From IMG/VR virus record IMGVR_UViG_3300032092_000297, positions 1 through 21,693 of that record: DNA of 21,693 nucleotides. One strand, 5' to 3'. Positions 8,036-15,176 of the stretch are shown here, piece after piece. The stretch's first letter is position 1, and each line of letters starts with the position of its first letter. The notes beneath the pieces are model-generated. The model made no database searches, was not told the DNA's origin, and was given only the letters and a program-made list of their open reading frames with translations. Position numbers and translations under genes: made by a program. The stretch comes from a virus.

Positions 8036-8348
8036 TAATCCGGTTTAGATACCAAATCGCTTTACGCAAATCTTCAATCGCGTCTTTCTTATGGGGGGCG
8101 CGACTGATGTATTTTAGGGCATTGCCTTTGCAATATCCGGCAAACTCTTCGGCAGTCAGCTTGGCCTGAATATAGTCGATGGTTTCAATTCCGCCCACTT
8201 TATAGTGCGCGGGGTGGTTCACCATGTCCGACTTTTTTTCATTCATCCTTGTGATGATCTCTTTCATGCTCAGACCCTCAAATTGATCGGAGCATGCGGG
8301 GCAATCTTCATATGACGGGAAGCCGTGTCCGCAGAACTTATTCTTCAT
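8025..8348 (-). CDS. DUF3310 family phage protein
   Basis: A 107-residue protein. The C-terminal half carries the DUF3310 signature: NHPAHYKVGGIETIDYI (44-60), then GNALKYISRAPHKKDAIEDL and KAIWYLNRII. The family is common in phages of many hosts, is sometimes annotated as nucleotide-kinase-like, and has no firm function. The N-terminus adds a Cys/His cluster (C6, H8, C16, C19: CGHGFPSYEDCPAC) that could bind zinc. The start forms an ATGA overlap with the stop of the upstream gene. It is the last gene of the leftward operon and meets the phosphoesterase gene tail to tail. Confidence 0.85.
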   Translation of the reverse strand: MKNKFCGHGFPSYEDCPACSDQFEGLSMKEIITRMNEKKSDMVNHPAHYKVGGIETIDYIQAKLTAEEFAGYCKGNALKYISRAPHKKDAIEDLRKAIWYLNRIINP

Positions 8349-8596
8349 GGCGTAAAAACCTTAACCTTACCGATGTGCATGCAGTTGAGGCTGACCTCAC
8401 CCTTTTGAAAATAATCAGGGTTCGCCACCTTGGTCCTGTTTCCATCATCTTTGTAAATTTCGCTGATGATAATGAAGTCTGAATTGCCGATTTCCTCAAC
8501 CAGATCCTCTAAGGATCTTGCAGGGTGGTCACCGATAATCTGATGGACAGGATGGCCACCAAAGCTTGGCATGTGCATCGTAAAAAGAAATCGCAT
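8345..8596 (-). CDS. Small conserved-looking phage protein of unknown function
   Basis: An 83-residue protein starting MRFLFTMHMPSFGGHPVHQI, with a central helix (ARSLEDLVEEIGNSDFIIIS) and a C-terminal strand-like MHIGKVKVF. I recall similar small proteins in other phages but cannot assign a function. A GGAGA site 6 bp before the start follows directly after the hairpin that ends the upstream gene. Its stop overlaps the DUF3310 start (ATGA), implying coupled translation. Confidence 0.7.
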   Translation of the reverse strand: MRFLFTMHMPSFGGHPVHQIIGDHPARSLEDLVEEIGNSDFIIISEIYKDDGNRTKVANPDYFQKGEVSLNCMHIGKVKVFTP

Positions 8597-8605
8597 AATA
8601 AATCT

Positions 8606-8633
8606 CCAAAAAGAAGCGGGGCCTCAGCCCCGC
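8606..8633 (-). terminator. Intercistronic rho-independent terminator/attenuator
   Basis: A perfect 7-bp GC stem (gcggggc / gccccgc) with a 4-nt loop is followed on the minus strand by ttcttttt. It lies 15 bp after the stop of the 220-aa gene, and the next gene's ribosome binding site comes immediately after the T-run. It should reduce, not necessarily stop, transcription into the 83-aa and DUF3310 genes. Confidence 0.8.
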
Positions 8634-8647
8634 CTCCCCTTGGTCAC

Positions 8648-9310
8648 TTAGCCAAAATCATCGTCGCCGTCAAAGCCGGGAACGTAATCATCTGAAGGTG
8701 CGCTCACTTTTGTACCACCAGTGGATGGCGGAGAGCCAGCAGACGGTGCTGCGGCGCTACGCGACTTGGGGATGTATACAAGGTCAGCAGGACGATCCAC
8801 CCAAGATGCAATCTTGAAAACAGGCGAGTAATTGGTGGACTTGCGCGCACCTTCGCCAGAGGTGATCGGGGTTGTATCGACCAATTCCACGACAGGAAGC
8901 TTGCCCCTGTTCGCGGACGCGCCGGAAAGGTATTCATCATGCAGGGCGTTTAAGCCGCGCAGGAACGCTTTCGCGGTTGAGGCCAATTCGCGGAGGTCGC
9001 CGCCATTTTCCTTCGACAGCTTAACGAGGATACGGGCTCCGGGACGGTGATCTGGCGATGGGGGCTGTGGGATTGGGTCCCCAATGCGGACAACCGCAAA
9101 GTCAGGCGCGCTGCCAGTGTTAAAGTTAATTGTCCCTGTTTCGATATTCTCGAAATCAAAGATCGCCTTAAACGTGCGCGTGATATCGATCTGATCATTT
9201 TCGCCGTTAACACGGTCACGGCGGAACATGCGTCCAGCCTTCGCGTCAAACTTGATGATCGGGATGATTTCGCCGCTGTCGGCGCTTTCAAAATTAAGAC
9301 CTAATGCCAT
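8648..9310 (-). CDS. Putative phage single-stranded-DNA-binding protein
   Basis: A 220-residue protein with a beta-rich body (about 1-170), then a low-complexity Ser/Ala/Pro/Gly linker (about 184-206) and a strongly acidic end (GFDGDDDFG). A flexible linker plus acidic tail with a near-terminal aromatic is the layout of ssDNA-binding proteins such as T7 gp2.5 and bacterial SSB. I recall related alphaproteobacterial phage proteins with the segment KLPVVELVDTTPI and then a WVDRP motif. The OB fold cannot be confirmed by eye. It is encoded between the nuclease gene and the small DUF3310 pair, which fits a replication or recombination role. An AAAAGG site precedes the start. Confidence 0.55.
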   Translation of the reverse strand: MALGLNFESADSGEIIPIIKFDAKAGRMFRRDRVNGENDQIDITRTFKAIFDFENIETGTINFNTGSAPDFAVVRIGDPIPQPPSPDHRPGARILVKLSKENGGDLRELASTAKAFLRGLNALHDEYLSGASANRGKLPVVELVDTTPITSGEGARKSTNYSPVFKIASWVDRPADLVYIPKSRSAAAPSAGSPPSTGGTKVSAPSDDYVPGFDGDDDFG

Positions 9311-9383
9311 TGTACATTTTACCTTTTACCATTTTGCAGCCATTTGGCCGACTGCATGCCTTACCGCCTCATGCGGAAACTTG

Positions 9384-10136
9384 TTACAGACCCCACGTCT
9401 CAAACACGGCTTGCCGTGTGATAGGGTCGTTGAAATAGAAGCTGTCCACGTCAGGGATCACAAGGGAGGCAAGCTCCAAAGGATCATCACTGATGGACAG
9501 GAAACGTTGAATTGTGAGCGCCACAGTCTCAAGGGCCTTGAGGTGTTCACGATAATTCTCAAGCTCATATGTCGCCGTCTTCTTTGGCGTCACATAGCTG
9601 ATGCGCGCAGAAAGGTTATCGCCACGCGCAGCCTTGTACAGGGAAACCTGCCGTGCGTGTGGCTGCTTGATCTTGCTGGGAAGCTGGTGCGATGTCTTCA
9701 AGTCGATCAGGATGCCCTTATGCTCCCACTCAAAGTCATAATAACCAATGAGCGGTACGCCAAGGCCCTCGACCTCGACCGAAACGTGACCCTGAGCGGA
9801 TGACGGGATGCCATATGGCCGCAATTCAGCCAGACCCATACGCACAAAGTCGCCAAGAGAATTGCGCTCTTTGTCGACGCTGCCGTCAAAGATCAGGGCC
9901 GTCAACGTATTGTACTCATCCTTGGCAACGGCAATGCATTCATCGACGCTTGCATCAGGGTTCATGAGGCCAAATGCCACGCCAGATTCGGCAGACGTTC
10001 CACGGTGCGCCGCTGGGCCAACGGGAGAGTTTTTCTTCATGCACTTCTGTAAAATGAAAGCTGCCGGAGCAGCCGTGAAGGTGTTGCACGACGATGGCGA
10101 TAGATGTGCGATGCCGTACTTTTCAAAGGGTGTCAT
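9384..10136 (-). CDS. PD-(D/E)XK nuclease, RecB/Cas4-like exonuclease
   Basis: A 250-residue predicted nuclease. The opening HLSPSSCNTF resembles the start of RecB-family nuclease domains. RGTSAE (R45 to E50) supplies a conserved Arg and Glu. The active site is D134 in GYYDFEW with ILIDLKTSH (D145, K147), and Q163-x3-Y167 gives the RecB motif QxxxY. No helicase domain or clear Cys cluster is present. Phages use such enzymes for DNA end resection in recombination and packaging. It is the first gene of the leftward operon, followed by the possible SSB, which would make a sensible exonuclease/SSB pair. The divergent regulatory region lies immediately upstream. Confidence 0.8.
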   Translation of the reverse strand: MTPFEKYGIAHLSPSSCNTFTAAPAAFILQKCMKKNSPVGPAAHRGTSAESGVAFGLMNPDASVDECIAVAKDEYNTLTALIFDGSVDKERNSLGDFVRMGLAELRPYGIPSSAQGHVSVEVEGLGVPLIGYYDFEWEHKGILIDLKTSHQLPSKIKQPHARQVSLYKAARGDNLSARISYVTPKKTATYELENYREHLKALETVALTIQRFLSISDDPLELASLVIPDVDSFYFNDPITRQAVFETWGL

Positions 10137-10301
10137 AAAGTTCCTAACGTTTCGTATGGGCTGTATACTCTCTCAACCGGAAACCTTTGTCAAGCACAAT
10201 GAGGGTAAAAAACCTCTTGCAATTATAAAATTGTTATGAGAGTAAAAGGGTGCGTCAAAAATGGCGCTTACGATAATATATGAATTTGAGGTAATTTAAT
10301 T
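10137..10301. promoter_or_regulatory. Divergent intergenic region with candidate promoters
   Basis: This 165-bp AT-rich region separates the leftward nuclease operon from the rightward early block and should hold both promoters. On the minus strand TTGACA (10193-10188) and TATACA (10167-10162) are good boxes, but they are 20 bp apart, longer than ideal. No convincing rightward promoter was found. A short inverted repeat, caatt-ataa-aattg (10221-10234 area), could be an operator. The inverted-repeat promoter module seen further right is absent here. Confidence 0.4.
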
Positions 10302-10559
10302 ATGTTCAAGATTATAAAAAATGCGGATCTTCCGATTGGAAAGATTCGCCCTGTTTACCCTATTGAGCATTTGGAAGTCGGTGACGGCTTTGACGCCGTC
10401 GACAACCTTGGCCACACCAAGATGGGTCACTCGCGCCGCAAGACGGGTATCAAAAACAGCATCGCAAGGTTTCGCAGATTAGTCAATTCAGATGCGAAGT
10501 TTGTTGTTGGGTTGCATCCAAAGGACCCTGAGATCCTGCGCTGCGTCCGCACACGTTAA
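10302..10559 (+). CDS. Small basic phage protein
   Basis: An 85-residue protein, basic towards the C-terminus (MGHSRRKTGIKNSIARFRRL). A YPIEHLEVGDGFDA segment near residue 23 resembles the (Y/F)PFE.LEVGDSF opening of a widespread family of small phage proteins that then carry a basic SxxxFxxR helix and end in a short strand with R/W. The function of that family is unknown to me; the charge pattern suggests nucleic-acid binding. A TGAGGTAA leader precedes the ATG. It is the first gene of the rightward early block. Confidence 0.7.
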   Translation: MFKIIKNADLPIGKIRPVYPIEHLEVGDGFDAVDNLGHTKMGHSRRKTGIKNSIARFRRLVNSDAKFVVGLHPKDPEILRCVRTR

Positions 10560-10580
10560 TTATAGCCTTGGGAGAATGGC

Positions 10581-10778
10581 ATGGCCAGAAGCACGATTAC
10601 GCCTATTGAGCGGGAATGGCTCAAACTTAATGCAAAAGTCCTGAAAAAGGAAAGTGAGCTTTCCAGTTTGAAAAACGAGTTGCGTTCTATCAAGCCGGAC
10701 GTTCTTAAGGTCTTGGGTTATTGCTACGGCATCCGCGATGAAACAGTCACGGGTCGCATTCATGCAAAAACAATGTAA
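10581..10778 (+). CDS. Small coiled-coil protein of unknown function
   Basis: A 65-residue protein with a central charged helix (about 8-45: EWLKLNAKVLKKESELSSLK) likely to form a coiled coil. A GGGAGA site sits 7 bp before the ATG. No family is recognised. It lies in the rightward early operon, 21 bp after the preceding gene. Confidence 0.65.
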   Translation: MARSTITPIEREWLKLNAKVLKKESELSSLKNELRSIKPDVLKVLGYCYGIRDETVTGRIHAKTM

Positions 10779-10791
10779 TGATGGAGATGTT

Positions 10792-11070
10792 ATGACTGAT
10801 ATTTCAGAAGATTTTATTGATGGGCATTACCAAGTGGCAAAACAGGAGCATACTGAAAAGTATGTTTTTCCAAAGCTTGAAAGCGAAGTGCATCCGGGAT
10901 TGGAGTTGCGGGATTATTTTGCCGCCCAAGTTTTGAGCCAAATCTGTACAACAAGAAGCAAGTTGCCGGCGGCGTTTCAGGCTTATGAATATGCTGACGC
11001 AATGATTTTTGCACGGCAGTTGGTACCACATTCGATACCACATCAGGAACCGAAGAAAGTTGAGGAATAA
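10792..11070 (+). CDS. Small phage protein with LRDYFAAQ / AYEYADAM motif
   Basis: A 92-residue protein. The start is placed at the ATG at 10792, preceded by GGAG; an in-frame ATG at 10738 lies inside the upstream gene and is less likely. The body carries LELRDYFAAQVL and YEYADAMIFAR, which I recognise as a recurrent small phage and prophage protein pattern without known function. The C-terminus is a charged tail (PHQEPKKVEE). The stop region supplies the GAGGAA ribosome binding site of the next gene. Confidence 0.75.
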   Translation: MTDISEDFIDGHYQVAKQEHTEKYVFPKLESEVHPGLELRDYFAAQVLSQICTTRSKLPAAFQAYEYADAMIFARQLVPHSIPHQEPKKVEE

Positions 11071-11073
11071 ATT

Positions 11074-11364
11074 ATGTCTGATATCGAATTTGTTTACGGA
11101 GAAGCTGGTTCTGGGAAATCCATTACTCAGGCCTATCAAATCACAGCGGCGGAACTGCGCCAGTACATCGAACGCATTGAGCGTTTGGAAGAAGAGAAAA
11201 AGGGCACGGCTGATGACATTAAGGATGTTTACAGCGAGGCCAAGGGGCAGGGTTATGAAACCAAGATCGTGAAGCAGATCATTCGTCTGCGCCGCATGGA
11301 GAAAGATGCGCGTGACGAAGAAGAGGCGCTTCTCGACACATATAAGGCTGCTTTAGGCCTGTGA
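11074..11364 (+). CDS. GapR-like (DUF2312) DNA-binding protein with P-loop-like N-terminus
   Basis: A 96-residue protein. Residues 23-96 match the GapR/DUF2312 family closely: ITAAELRQYIERIERLEEEK, then DIKDVYSEAKGQGY and later LLDTYKAALGL. GapR is an alphaproteobacterial nucleoid-associated protein that binds overtwisted DNA ahead of polymerases and helps topoisomerases. A phage copy beside replication genes may manage supercoiling of phage DNA. The first 22 residues are unusual: IEFVYGEAGSGKS forms a strand plus a textbook Walker A (GEAGSGKS, 9-16) where GapR normally has a short disordered end. There is no Walker B, so ATP use is doubtful. The stop overlaps the resolvase start (GTGA). Confidence 0.85.
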   Translation: MSDIEFVYGEAGSGKSITQAYQITAAELRQYIERIERLEEEKKGTADDIKDVYSEAKGQGYETKIVKQIIRLRRMEKDARDEEEALLDTYKAALGL

Positions 11365-11828
11365 TTGTGCTTGGTATTGATCCGGGACTTAGCGGCGCAA
11401 TTGCGTTCTATGACACAAAGACGGGTGACGTGACGGTGGTCGATATGCCCACCGTCGAGGTCACGCGCAGTGGCAAAAAGAAGAACGAAGTTAGCCCCCA
11501 ACTTCTTTCGGATGAGATTGCAAAGGGCTTTGCCGACAAGGCATTTGTCGAACGGGTCGGAGCAATGCCGGGACAGGGTGTTACAAGCGTTTTCTCGTTT
11601 GGACGCTCAGTGGGGATTGTGGAGGGCATCCTAGCAGCCTTAAACATCCCCACAACCATTGTGCCACCTCAGACGTGGCAGAAGGGTGTGAACCTGCGTG
11701 GAGGCAAGGATGGATCGCGAGAGCGCGCCATGCAGCTATTCCCACGTCAGGCTTCGCTCTTCGGACGCAAGAAAGATGATGGTCGCTCTGATGCTTCCCT
11801 AATCGCGCATTACGGCGCTAACCAATAA
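11361..11828 (+). CDS. RuvC-like Holliday junction resolvase
   Basis: A 155-residue protein with the RuvC/RNase H-like fold signature. LGIDPGLSGA supplies D7, FVERVGAMPGQG supplies E64, and RKKDDGRSDASLIAHYG supplies the paired C-terminal acids (D139/D140 and D144). It would cut branched DNA during phage replication, recombination or before packaging. The start is a GTG forming a four-base overlap with the stop of the GapR-like gene. The SFGRSVGIVEG and VPPQTWQKG segments are also typical of phage RuvC-like proteins. The length matches the family. Confidence 0.88.
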   Translation: MIVLGIDPGLSGAIAFYDTKTGDVTVVDMPTVEVTRSGKKKNEVSPQLLSDEIAKGFADKAFVERVGAMPGQGVTSVFSFGRSVGIVEGILAALNIPTTIVPPQTWQKGVNLRGGKDGSRERAMQLFPRQASLFGRKKDDGRSDASLIAHYGANQ

Positions 11829-11948
11829 CCAAAAAGGGCTGGTAGTGATTTAGACTACCAACCCTTCTAGTGCAGCCTTGGGAACAGCACGTCACATGGA
11901 CGTGACGCTTGTACACCAATTCTGCTCTAAAAAGCAAGAGAGCAAAAT
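11829..11948. promoter_or_regulatory. Leader region upstream of primase-helicase with two inverted repeats
   Basis: This 120-bp gap holds a 13-bp hairpin with one mismatch (11834-11846 / 11854-11866, loop of 7). Its flanking T-run (ctttttgg) is on the minus strand; the plus-strand side ends only in cttct, so it is a poor rightward terminator. Further on, cacgtc-acatg-gacgtg (11888-11904) is an inverted repeat that can also pair in a shifted register, cgtcac / gtgacg. These may be an attenuator plus an operator controlling the primase-helicase gene. No clear promoter was found. Confidence 0.5.
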
Positions 11949-14069
11949 ATGGCCCAAATATCATTCGATGAAGATTTTGCGGGACCATCTGATTATGCGC
12001 TGCTGTACCGTCAGCTTCGCCTTCAGGTTGTCCCCTCACTGCCGCCATCCAATACAGGATCGTGGAAGCGCCCTGCCATCAAGTGGCGGGAGCATGAAGA
12101 TGTTTTAACAGCGCAGGATGTGTTCGACCAATGGTATGGCCATCAGGGTGAGTACCGCACACGTCAGAACATGGGCCTGATAACAGGCAAGGCATCCGGC
12201 AATGTCTGGGTGCTGGATCTCGACACGCACAAAAACCCACAGGCAAACGAGTGGCTGAAGGGCCTGCTCGACCTTTGGAACGATGGCGCGCCTCTTGTCT
12301 CACCGACACAGCGCACAGGCGGTGGCGGCATCCAAATCCTTTTCCGTTCGCCTGAGGGTTGGATACCACCGACGATCAAGACATCGATTGGCGTGGACAT
12401 TCGGGGTCAGGGTGGCTTTGCTGTCCTGCCGCCAAGCATGCACGAAAGCGGCGTCAATTATGCTTGGATCAAAGGCTATGAACCTTGGCTGGTCGATATT
12501 AAGACAGCGCCGTCATGGCTGACTGATGCGATTGACGATCTTGCAAGCCATTTCACGTCTGTCGGGCCAAGTGAGCGCACGGGCTCACCCGACACCGCGA
12601 TAAACCCATTTGGGCAGATCGTGGATGGTCGCGAAGATTATATGCGGAACCTGATATGGGCGAAGGTTGTCGACCATCGACGCGAGATCCATGACGCGCC
12701 GTTCTTTAGCGAAGCTGAGGCGCAGCAATGGATGGAAGATGCGTTTGCCCAGTATGAGCAAACCGTCAAGTCGCGCCTTGTCGAGGCTGGCGTAAGCAAT
12801 GCCGAATTGCTTGAACGCGAAGGCAGGGGCATATCTGAATTCACTAAGAAATGGTTAATAGCCATGTCGAAGTGGCACACTGACGTAAAGATTGCGGCTG
12901 AAGTGCCAAAAAAAGTCCGTGGGGATGTCAAGACACCTGAGCCAGCACTGCAAATGGTTCAGGGTGATGATGGCGTTTGGCGTCCCCAGTTTGAAGCCTT
13001 CCCGCTTTTGAGCGTCACAATGATTCGCACCCTTCCAGATCCAAAGTACCTGATTGAAGGCCTTGTGATCGAAAATGGTCTGGGCTTTTTCTACGGCCCT
13101 CCGGGATGTGGTAAGTCCTTTATCACTATCGGCATGGCTCTTTCCATTGCCGCTGGCTTGGAAGAATGGTGGGGGTACAAGATCAATAAAAGCGGACCCA
13201 TGATCTATATTTCGTCTGAGGGCGTGAGCGACCTTAAATTTCGTATCGCTGCATGGGAGCAGGCAACGGGTATCAGTGCTGCGGACATTCCGTTTTACCT
13301 GATCCACGTCCCCATCAACTTTATGGATGACAAGGAAATTGAACGCCTGATCCTGACCATTCAGTATTCGGATATGCTGATGGGCGAAGTGCCTGTGGGC
13401 ATCGTTGTTGACACGGTAAGCCGCTCACTTCCCGGAGCAGACGAGAATTTGCAGAAGGATATGACGCTGTTCATCAAGGCCTGTGACAAGATCCGGCTTG
13501 CATTTGATTGCACCGTTATGGGCGTCCACCACACAAGTCGCGCAGGCAATTTGCGTGGATCGACCGTGTTTGATGGCGCTGCCGATTTTCTTTTCCGGAT
13601 CAGTCGCGAGGAGGGCGTCATGATTGGCGAATTCAACGCGAAGAAGATTAAGTCTGCAACTGACGGCTGGACGAAGGCCTTTAAGCTTCGCGAGGTCCTG
13701 TGCGGCGATATTGCAGGTAATTCTAGCCTGTACGCAGAGCCAGCGTTGCCTGAAGAGGTGGTTGTCGAAGATGAGTGGCCAAGTAAGCCAGTCTGCCAAG
13801 ATATTCTTAGCGCCATGTCGAAGGCGTGGGATGCAGGCAAGCCTTGGTCGACGCAGCCAAACACAAGGCGCGATGGTCGTTATGCTCCCATGCTGATGAC
13901 GCGATATGAGGTCGAGGAAAAGATGGCTGCAAAGATGATCGATACATGGCTGCGTAATGGCGTCATTGAAATTGATCTTTGCGATGCGCGCACCAAGACC
14001 AAGGGCATAAAAGTCATGAGCCACCTTCAGGACGCGCCGTCACGATATGGATCATATTATGCAAACTAA
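11949..14069 (+). CDS. Primase/polymerase (AEP) fused to RecA-like helicase/ATPase
   Basis: A 706-residue replication protein. The N-terminal ~200 residues form an archaeo-eukaryotic primase (prim-pol) domain: VLDLDTH gives metal ligands D90 and D92, TGGGGIQILF is the second motif, and GVDIRGQGGFAVLPPS gives D150. The usual His of the second motif is replaced by Q129. After a linker (about 205-350), a RepA/DnaB-like RecA-fold ATPase follows with Walker A GPPGCGKS (383-390), Walker B VGIVVDT (D488) and a VMGVHHTSR sensor (about 523-531). It should prime and unwind the phage DNA. The C-terminal ~110 residues may bind partners. The ATG has only a weak AGAGAG site. No DNA polymerase is seen in the window, so the partner is elsewhere or from the host. 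Confidence 0.88.
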   Translation: MAQISFDEDFAGPSDYALLYRQLRLQVVPSLPPSNTGSWKRPAIKWREHEDVLTAQDVFDQWYGHQGEYRTRQNMGLITGKASGNVWVLDLDTHKNPQANEWLKGLLDLWNDGAPLVSPTQRTGGGGIQILFRSPEGWIPPTIKTSIGVDIRGQGGFAVLPPSMHESGVNYAWIKGYEPWLVDIKTAPSWLTDAIDDLASHFTSVGPSERTGSPDTAINPFGQIVDGREDYMRNLIWAKVVDHRREIHDAPFFSEAEAQQWMEDAFAQYEQTVKSRLVEAGVSNAELLEREGRGISEFTKKWLIAMSKWHTDVKIAAEVPKKVRGDVKTPEPALQMVQGDDGVWRPQFEAFPLLSVTMIRTLPDPKYLIEGLVIENGLGFFYGPPGCGKSFITIGMALSIAAGLEEWWGYKINKSGPMIYISSEGVSDLKFRIAAWEQATGISAADIPFYLIHVPINFMDDKEIERLILTIQYSDMLMGEVPVGIVVDTVSRSLPGADENLQKDMTLFIKACDKIRLAFDCTVMGVHHTSRAGNLRGSTVFDGAADFLFRISREEGVMIGEFNAKKIKSATDGWTKAFKLREVLCGDIAGNSSLYAEPALPEEVVVEDEWPSKPVCQDILSAMSKAWDAGKPWSTQPNTRRDGRYAPMLMTRYEVEEKMAAKMIDTWLRNGVIEIDLCDARTKTKGIKVMSHLQDAPSRYGSYYAN

Positions 14070-14088
14070 ACCAAGAGGATTGAAGGCC

Positions 14089-14307
14089 ATGATGCCGAAG
14101 AAAATAAAGCTGAAGAAGCGTCTTTTTGGGACAGGTAAGTACCCAATTACAAAGCTGGGTGCTGGCGAGTCGGTCACAATATCGATTGAGTCGCCTGAAC
14201 ATGAAGCCTTGATCCGCAAGAGTGCGGGGAATTGGAATTCGCGCAACAAGGGCTTCATCAGTGCGCGCAAAAAGGGTTCAGAAATTACATTTACACGCAT
14301 ACGATAG
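14089..14307 (+). CDS. Small basic protein of unknown function
   Basis: A 72-residue protein starting at tandem ATGs (14089 and 14092), with AGAGGA 9 bp upstream of the first. Two in-frame ATGs further upstream (14047, 14059) overlap the primase gene and are less likely. The N-terminus is strongly basic (MMPKKIKLKKRLFGTGKY); the rest alternates short strands and a helix (ESVTISIESPEHEALIRKS). Nucleic-acid binding is possible but unproven. It opens the chain of tiny genes. Confidence 0.65.
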   Translation: MMPKKIKLKKRLFGTGKYPITKLGAGESVTISIESPEHEALIRKSAGNWNSRNKGFISARKKGSEITFTRIR

Positions 14308-14318
14308 AAAGGTTATTT

Positions 14319-14501
14319 ATGAAAAAGTTTTTAATTGGATTTGCTACTGGGATTTTGATGGGTGCAGCGGTGCCCGTGAGCGCAGCGGCGTTGGTCGGTA
14401 GCTCTGGGTACCTAATTGGCTGGTCTGTCACCAAGGACGGTGATGACATTTGCTACATGCCATTTGTCTGGACCGCGACACGCGAGATTGAATGTGACTG
14501 A
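14319..14501 (+). CDS. Small secreted or membrane-anchored protein
   Basis: A 60-residue protein with a signal-peptide-like N-terminus (MKKFLIGFATGILMGAAVPV, then SA-A as a plausible cleavage site), so the mature part may be about 37 residues. It carries two Cys (in DDICYMPFVW and EIECD) that could form a disulfide in the periplasm. I recognise the ending, VTKDGD.IC..PFVW..TREIECD, as a recurrent small phage protein. An AAAGG site precedes the ATG. A cell-envelope role such as superinfection exclusion is possible, but this is inference only. Confidence 0.75.
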   Translation: MKKFLIGFATGILMGAAVPVSAAALVGSSGYLIGWSVTKDGDDICYMPFVWTATREIECD

Positions 14502-14619
14502 TCGCGTCCTGTTTTGTGTGGTCGTTGGGATAGTGCTTCTCAGCATTTACCTGACGGCCACAGCGCCGGAGACAACGGCGCAGGAGCGCAAAGAGATGGA
14601 AGAGGATTGGTGGTCATGA
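14494..14619 (+). CDS. Tiny membrane protein (41 aa)
   Basis: A 41-codon gene with a GTG start overlapping the end of the preceding gene by 8 bp. The product has one membrane helix (about residues 5-24: VLFCVVVGIVLLSIYLTAT), then an acidic tail ending in DWW-S. Its stop forms an ATGA overlap with the next gene. The overlaps on both sides and the clear hydrophobic segment argue that it is real. The function is unknown; it could act with the secreted protein just upstream. Confidence 0.6.
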   Translation: MTDRVLFCVVVGIVLLSIYLTATAPETTAQERKEMEEDWWS

Positions 14620-14798
14620 CCAATGAAGACGATATGCTAATCACACACGCAGCACGGAAAATCTGCGCCGCGCAAGCGAAGAAGCAGGATAATGGCGAGA
14701 GCCAGCTTTACCTATCCGGCGGGTGGGACCACACGGTCTGGATGCGTTTGGTCGAGCAGGGTATCCGTAAAGGCATTGAGATTGGGAGGATGCTATGA
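14616..14798 (+). CDS. Small protein of unknown function (60 aa)
   Basis: A 60-residue protein starting at the ATG that overlaps the previous stop (ATGA), with AGAGGA upstream. It has a central GGWDHTVWMRLVEQGIRKGI segment, probably helical. No family is recognised. Its own stop overlaps the next start by four bases, and a GGGAGGA site for that gene lies within its last codons. Confidence 0.65.
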   Translation: MTNEDDMLITHAARKICAAQAKKQDNGESQLYLSGGWDHTVWMRLVEQGIRKGIEIGRML

Positions 14799-14962
14799 TC
14801 AAAGAACGTATTGAGGCGCTGCAAAAGCGCGAAGCCGTGTGCTGGGAAATGGCGGATGTGTTTCTACACGCCAAGGACGCGCACGGGCTGCATGACATGG
14901 GTGTCGAGATCCAAGGCATCCAGTGGGCCATCCGCGAACTTGAACATCTGTTACGCAAATAG
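14795..14962 (+). CDS. Small helical protein of unknown function (55 aa)
   Basis: A 55-codon gene with a strong GGGAGGA ribosome binding site and an ATGA overlap with the preceding stop. The product appears all-helical and amphipathic (MIKERIEALQKREAVCWEMA and IQWAIRELEHLLRK), perhaps a small helical hairpin. No known motif is recognised. Coupling and the good ribosome binding site make it a real gene. Confidence 0.65.
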   Translation: MIKERIEALQKREAVCWEMADVFLHAKDAHGLHDMGVEIQGIQWAIRELEHLLRK

Positions 14963-14977
14963 ACAAAGGTATTTGAG

Positions 14978-15166
14978 ATGACATTGATAGAGCTTAGAAG
15001 CGTGGTCGCGGACCATGTGCAGACAAAACATGGCAATGCAGAATTTATTCGCCAGATCCGCTCCGGTGAGCAGGACGATGGCCCATTTATGATGGGTGCC
15101 TTGGCAGTTTGGGCAAAATTCATGGAAGGCTTGCAGCCAGCGCCGGAGATATTGGCAGATGATTGA
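14978..15166 (+). CDS. Small protein of unknown function (62 aa)
   Basis: A 62-residue protein with an AAAGGT site before the ATG. It has two predicted helices (TLIELRSVVADHVQTKHG and GALAVWAKFMEGLQ) around a short acidic loop (GEQDDGP). No family is recognised. It is in the same rightward chain; the next gene begins 10 bp after its stop. Confidence 0.6.
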   Translation: MTLIELRSVVADHVQTKHGNAEFIRQIRSGEQDDGPFMMGALAVWAKFMEGLQPAPEILADD

Positions 15167-15176
15167 GGCAAAGAAA

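Noticed and set aside
9311-9383. Possible 12-codon gene or hairpin between the nuclease and SSB-like genes
   Set aside because: The open frame is too short and lacks a ribosome binding site; the inverted repeats are short and imperfect.
10162-10193. TTGACA / TATACA pair as a strong leftward promoter
   Set aside because: Both boxes are good, but the spacer is 20 bp, so it is kept only as a weak candidate in the divergent region.
13425-14024. 199-codon minus-strand open frame inside the primase-helicase gene
   Set aside because: The opposite strand carries clear Walker A, Walker B and sensor motifs; this frame has no recognisable domain.
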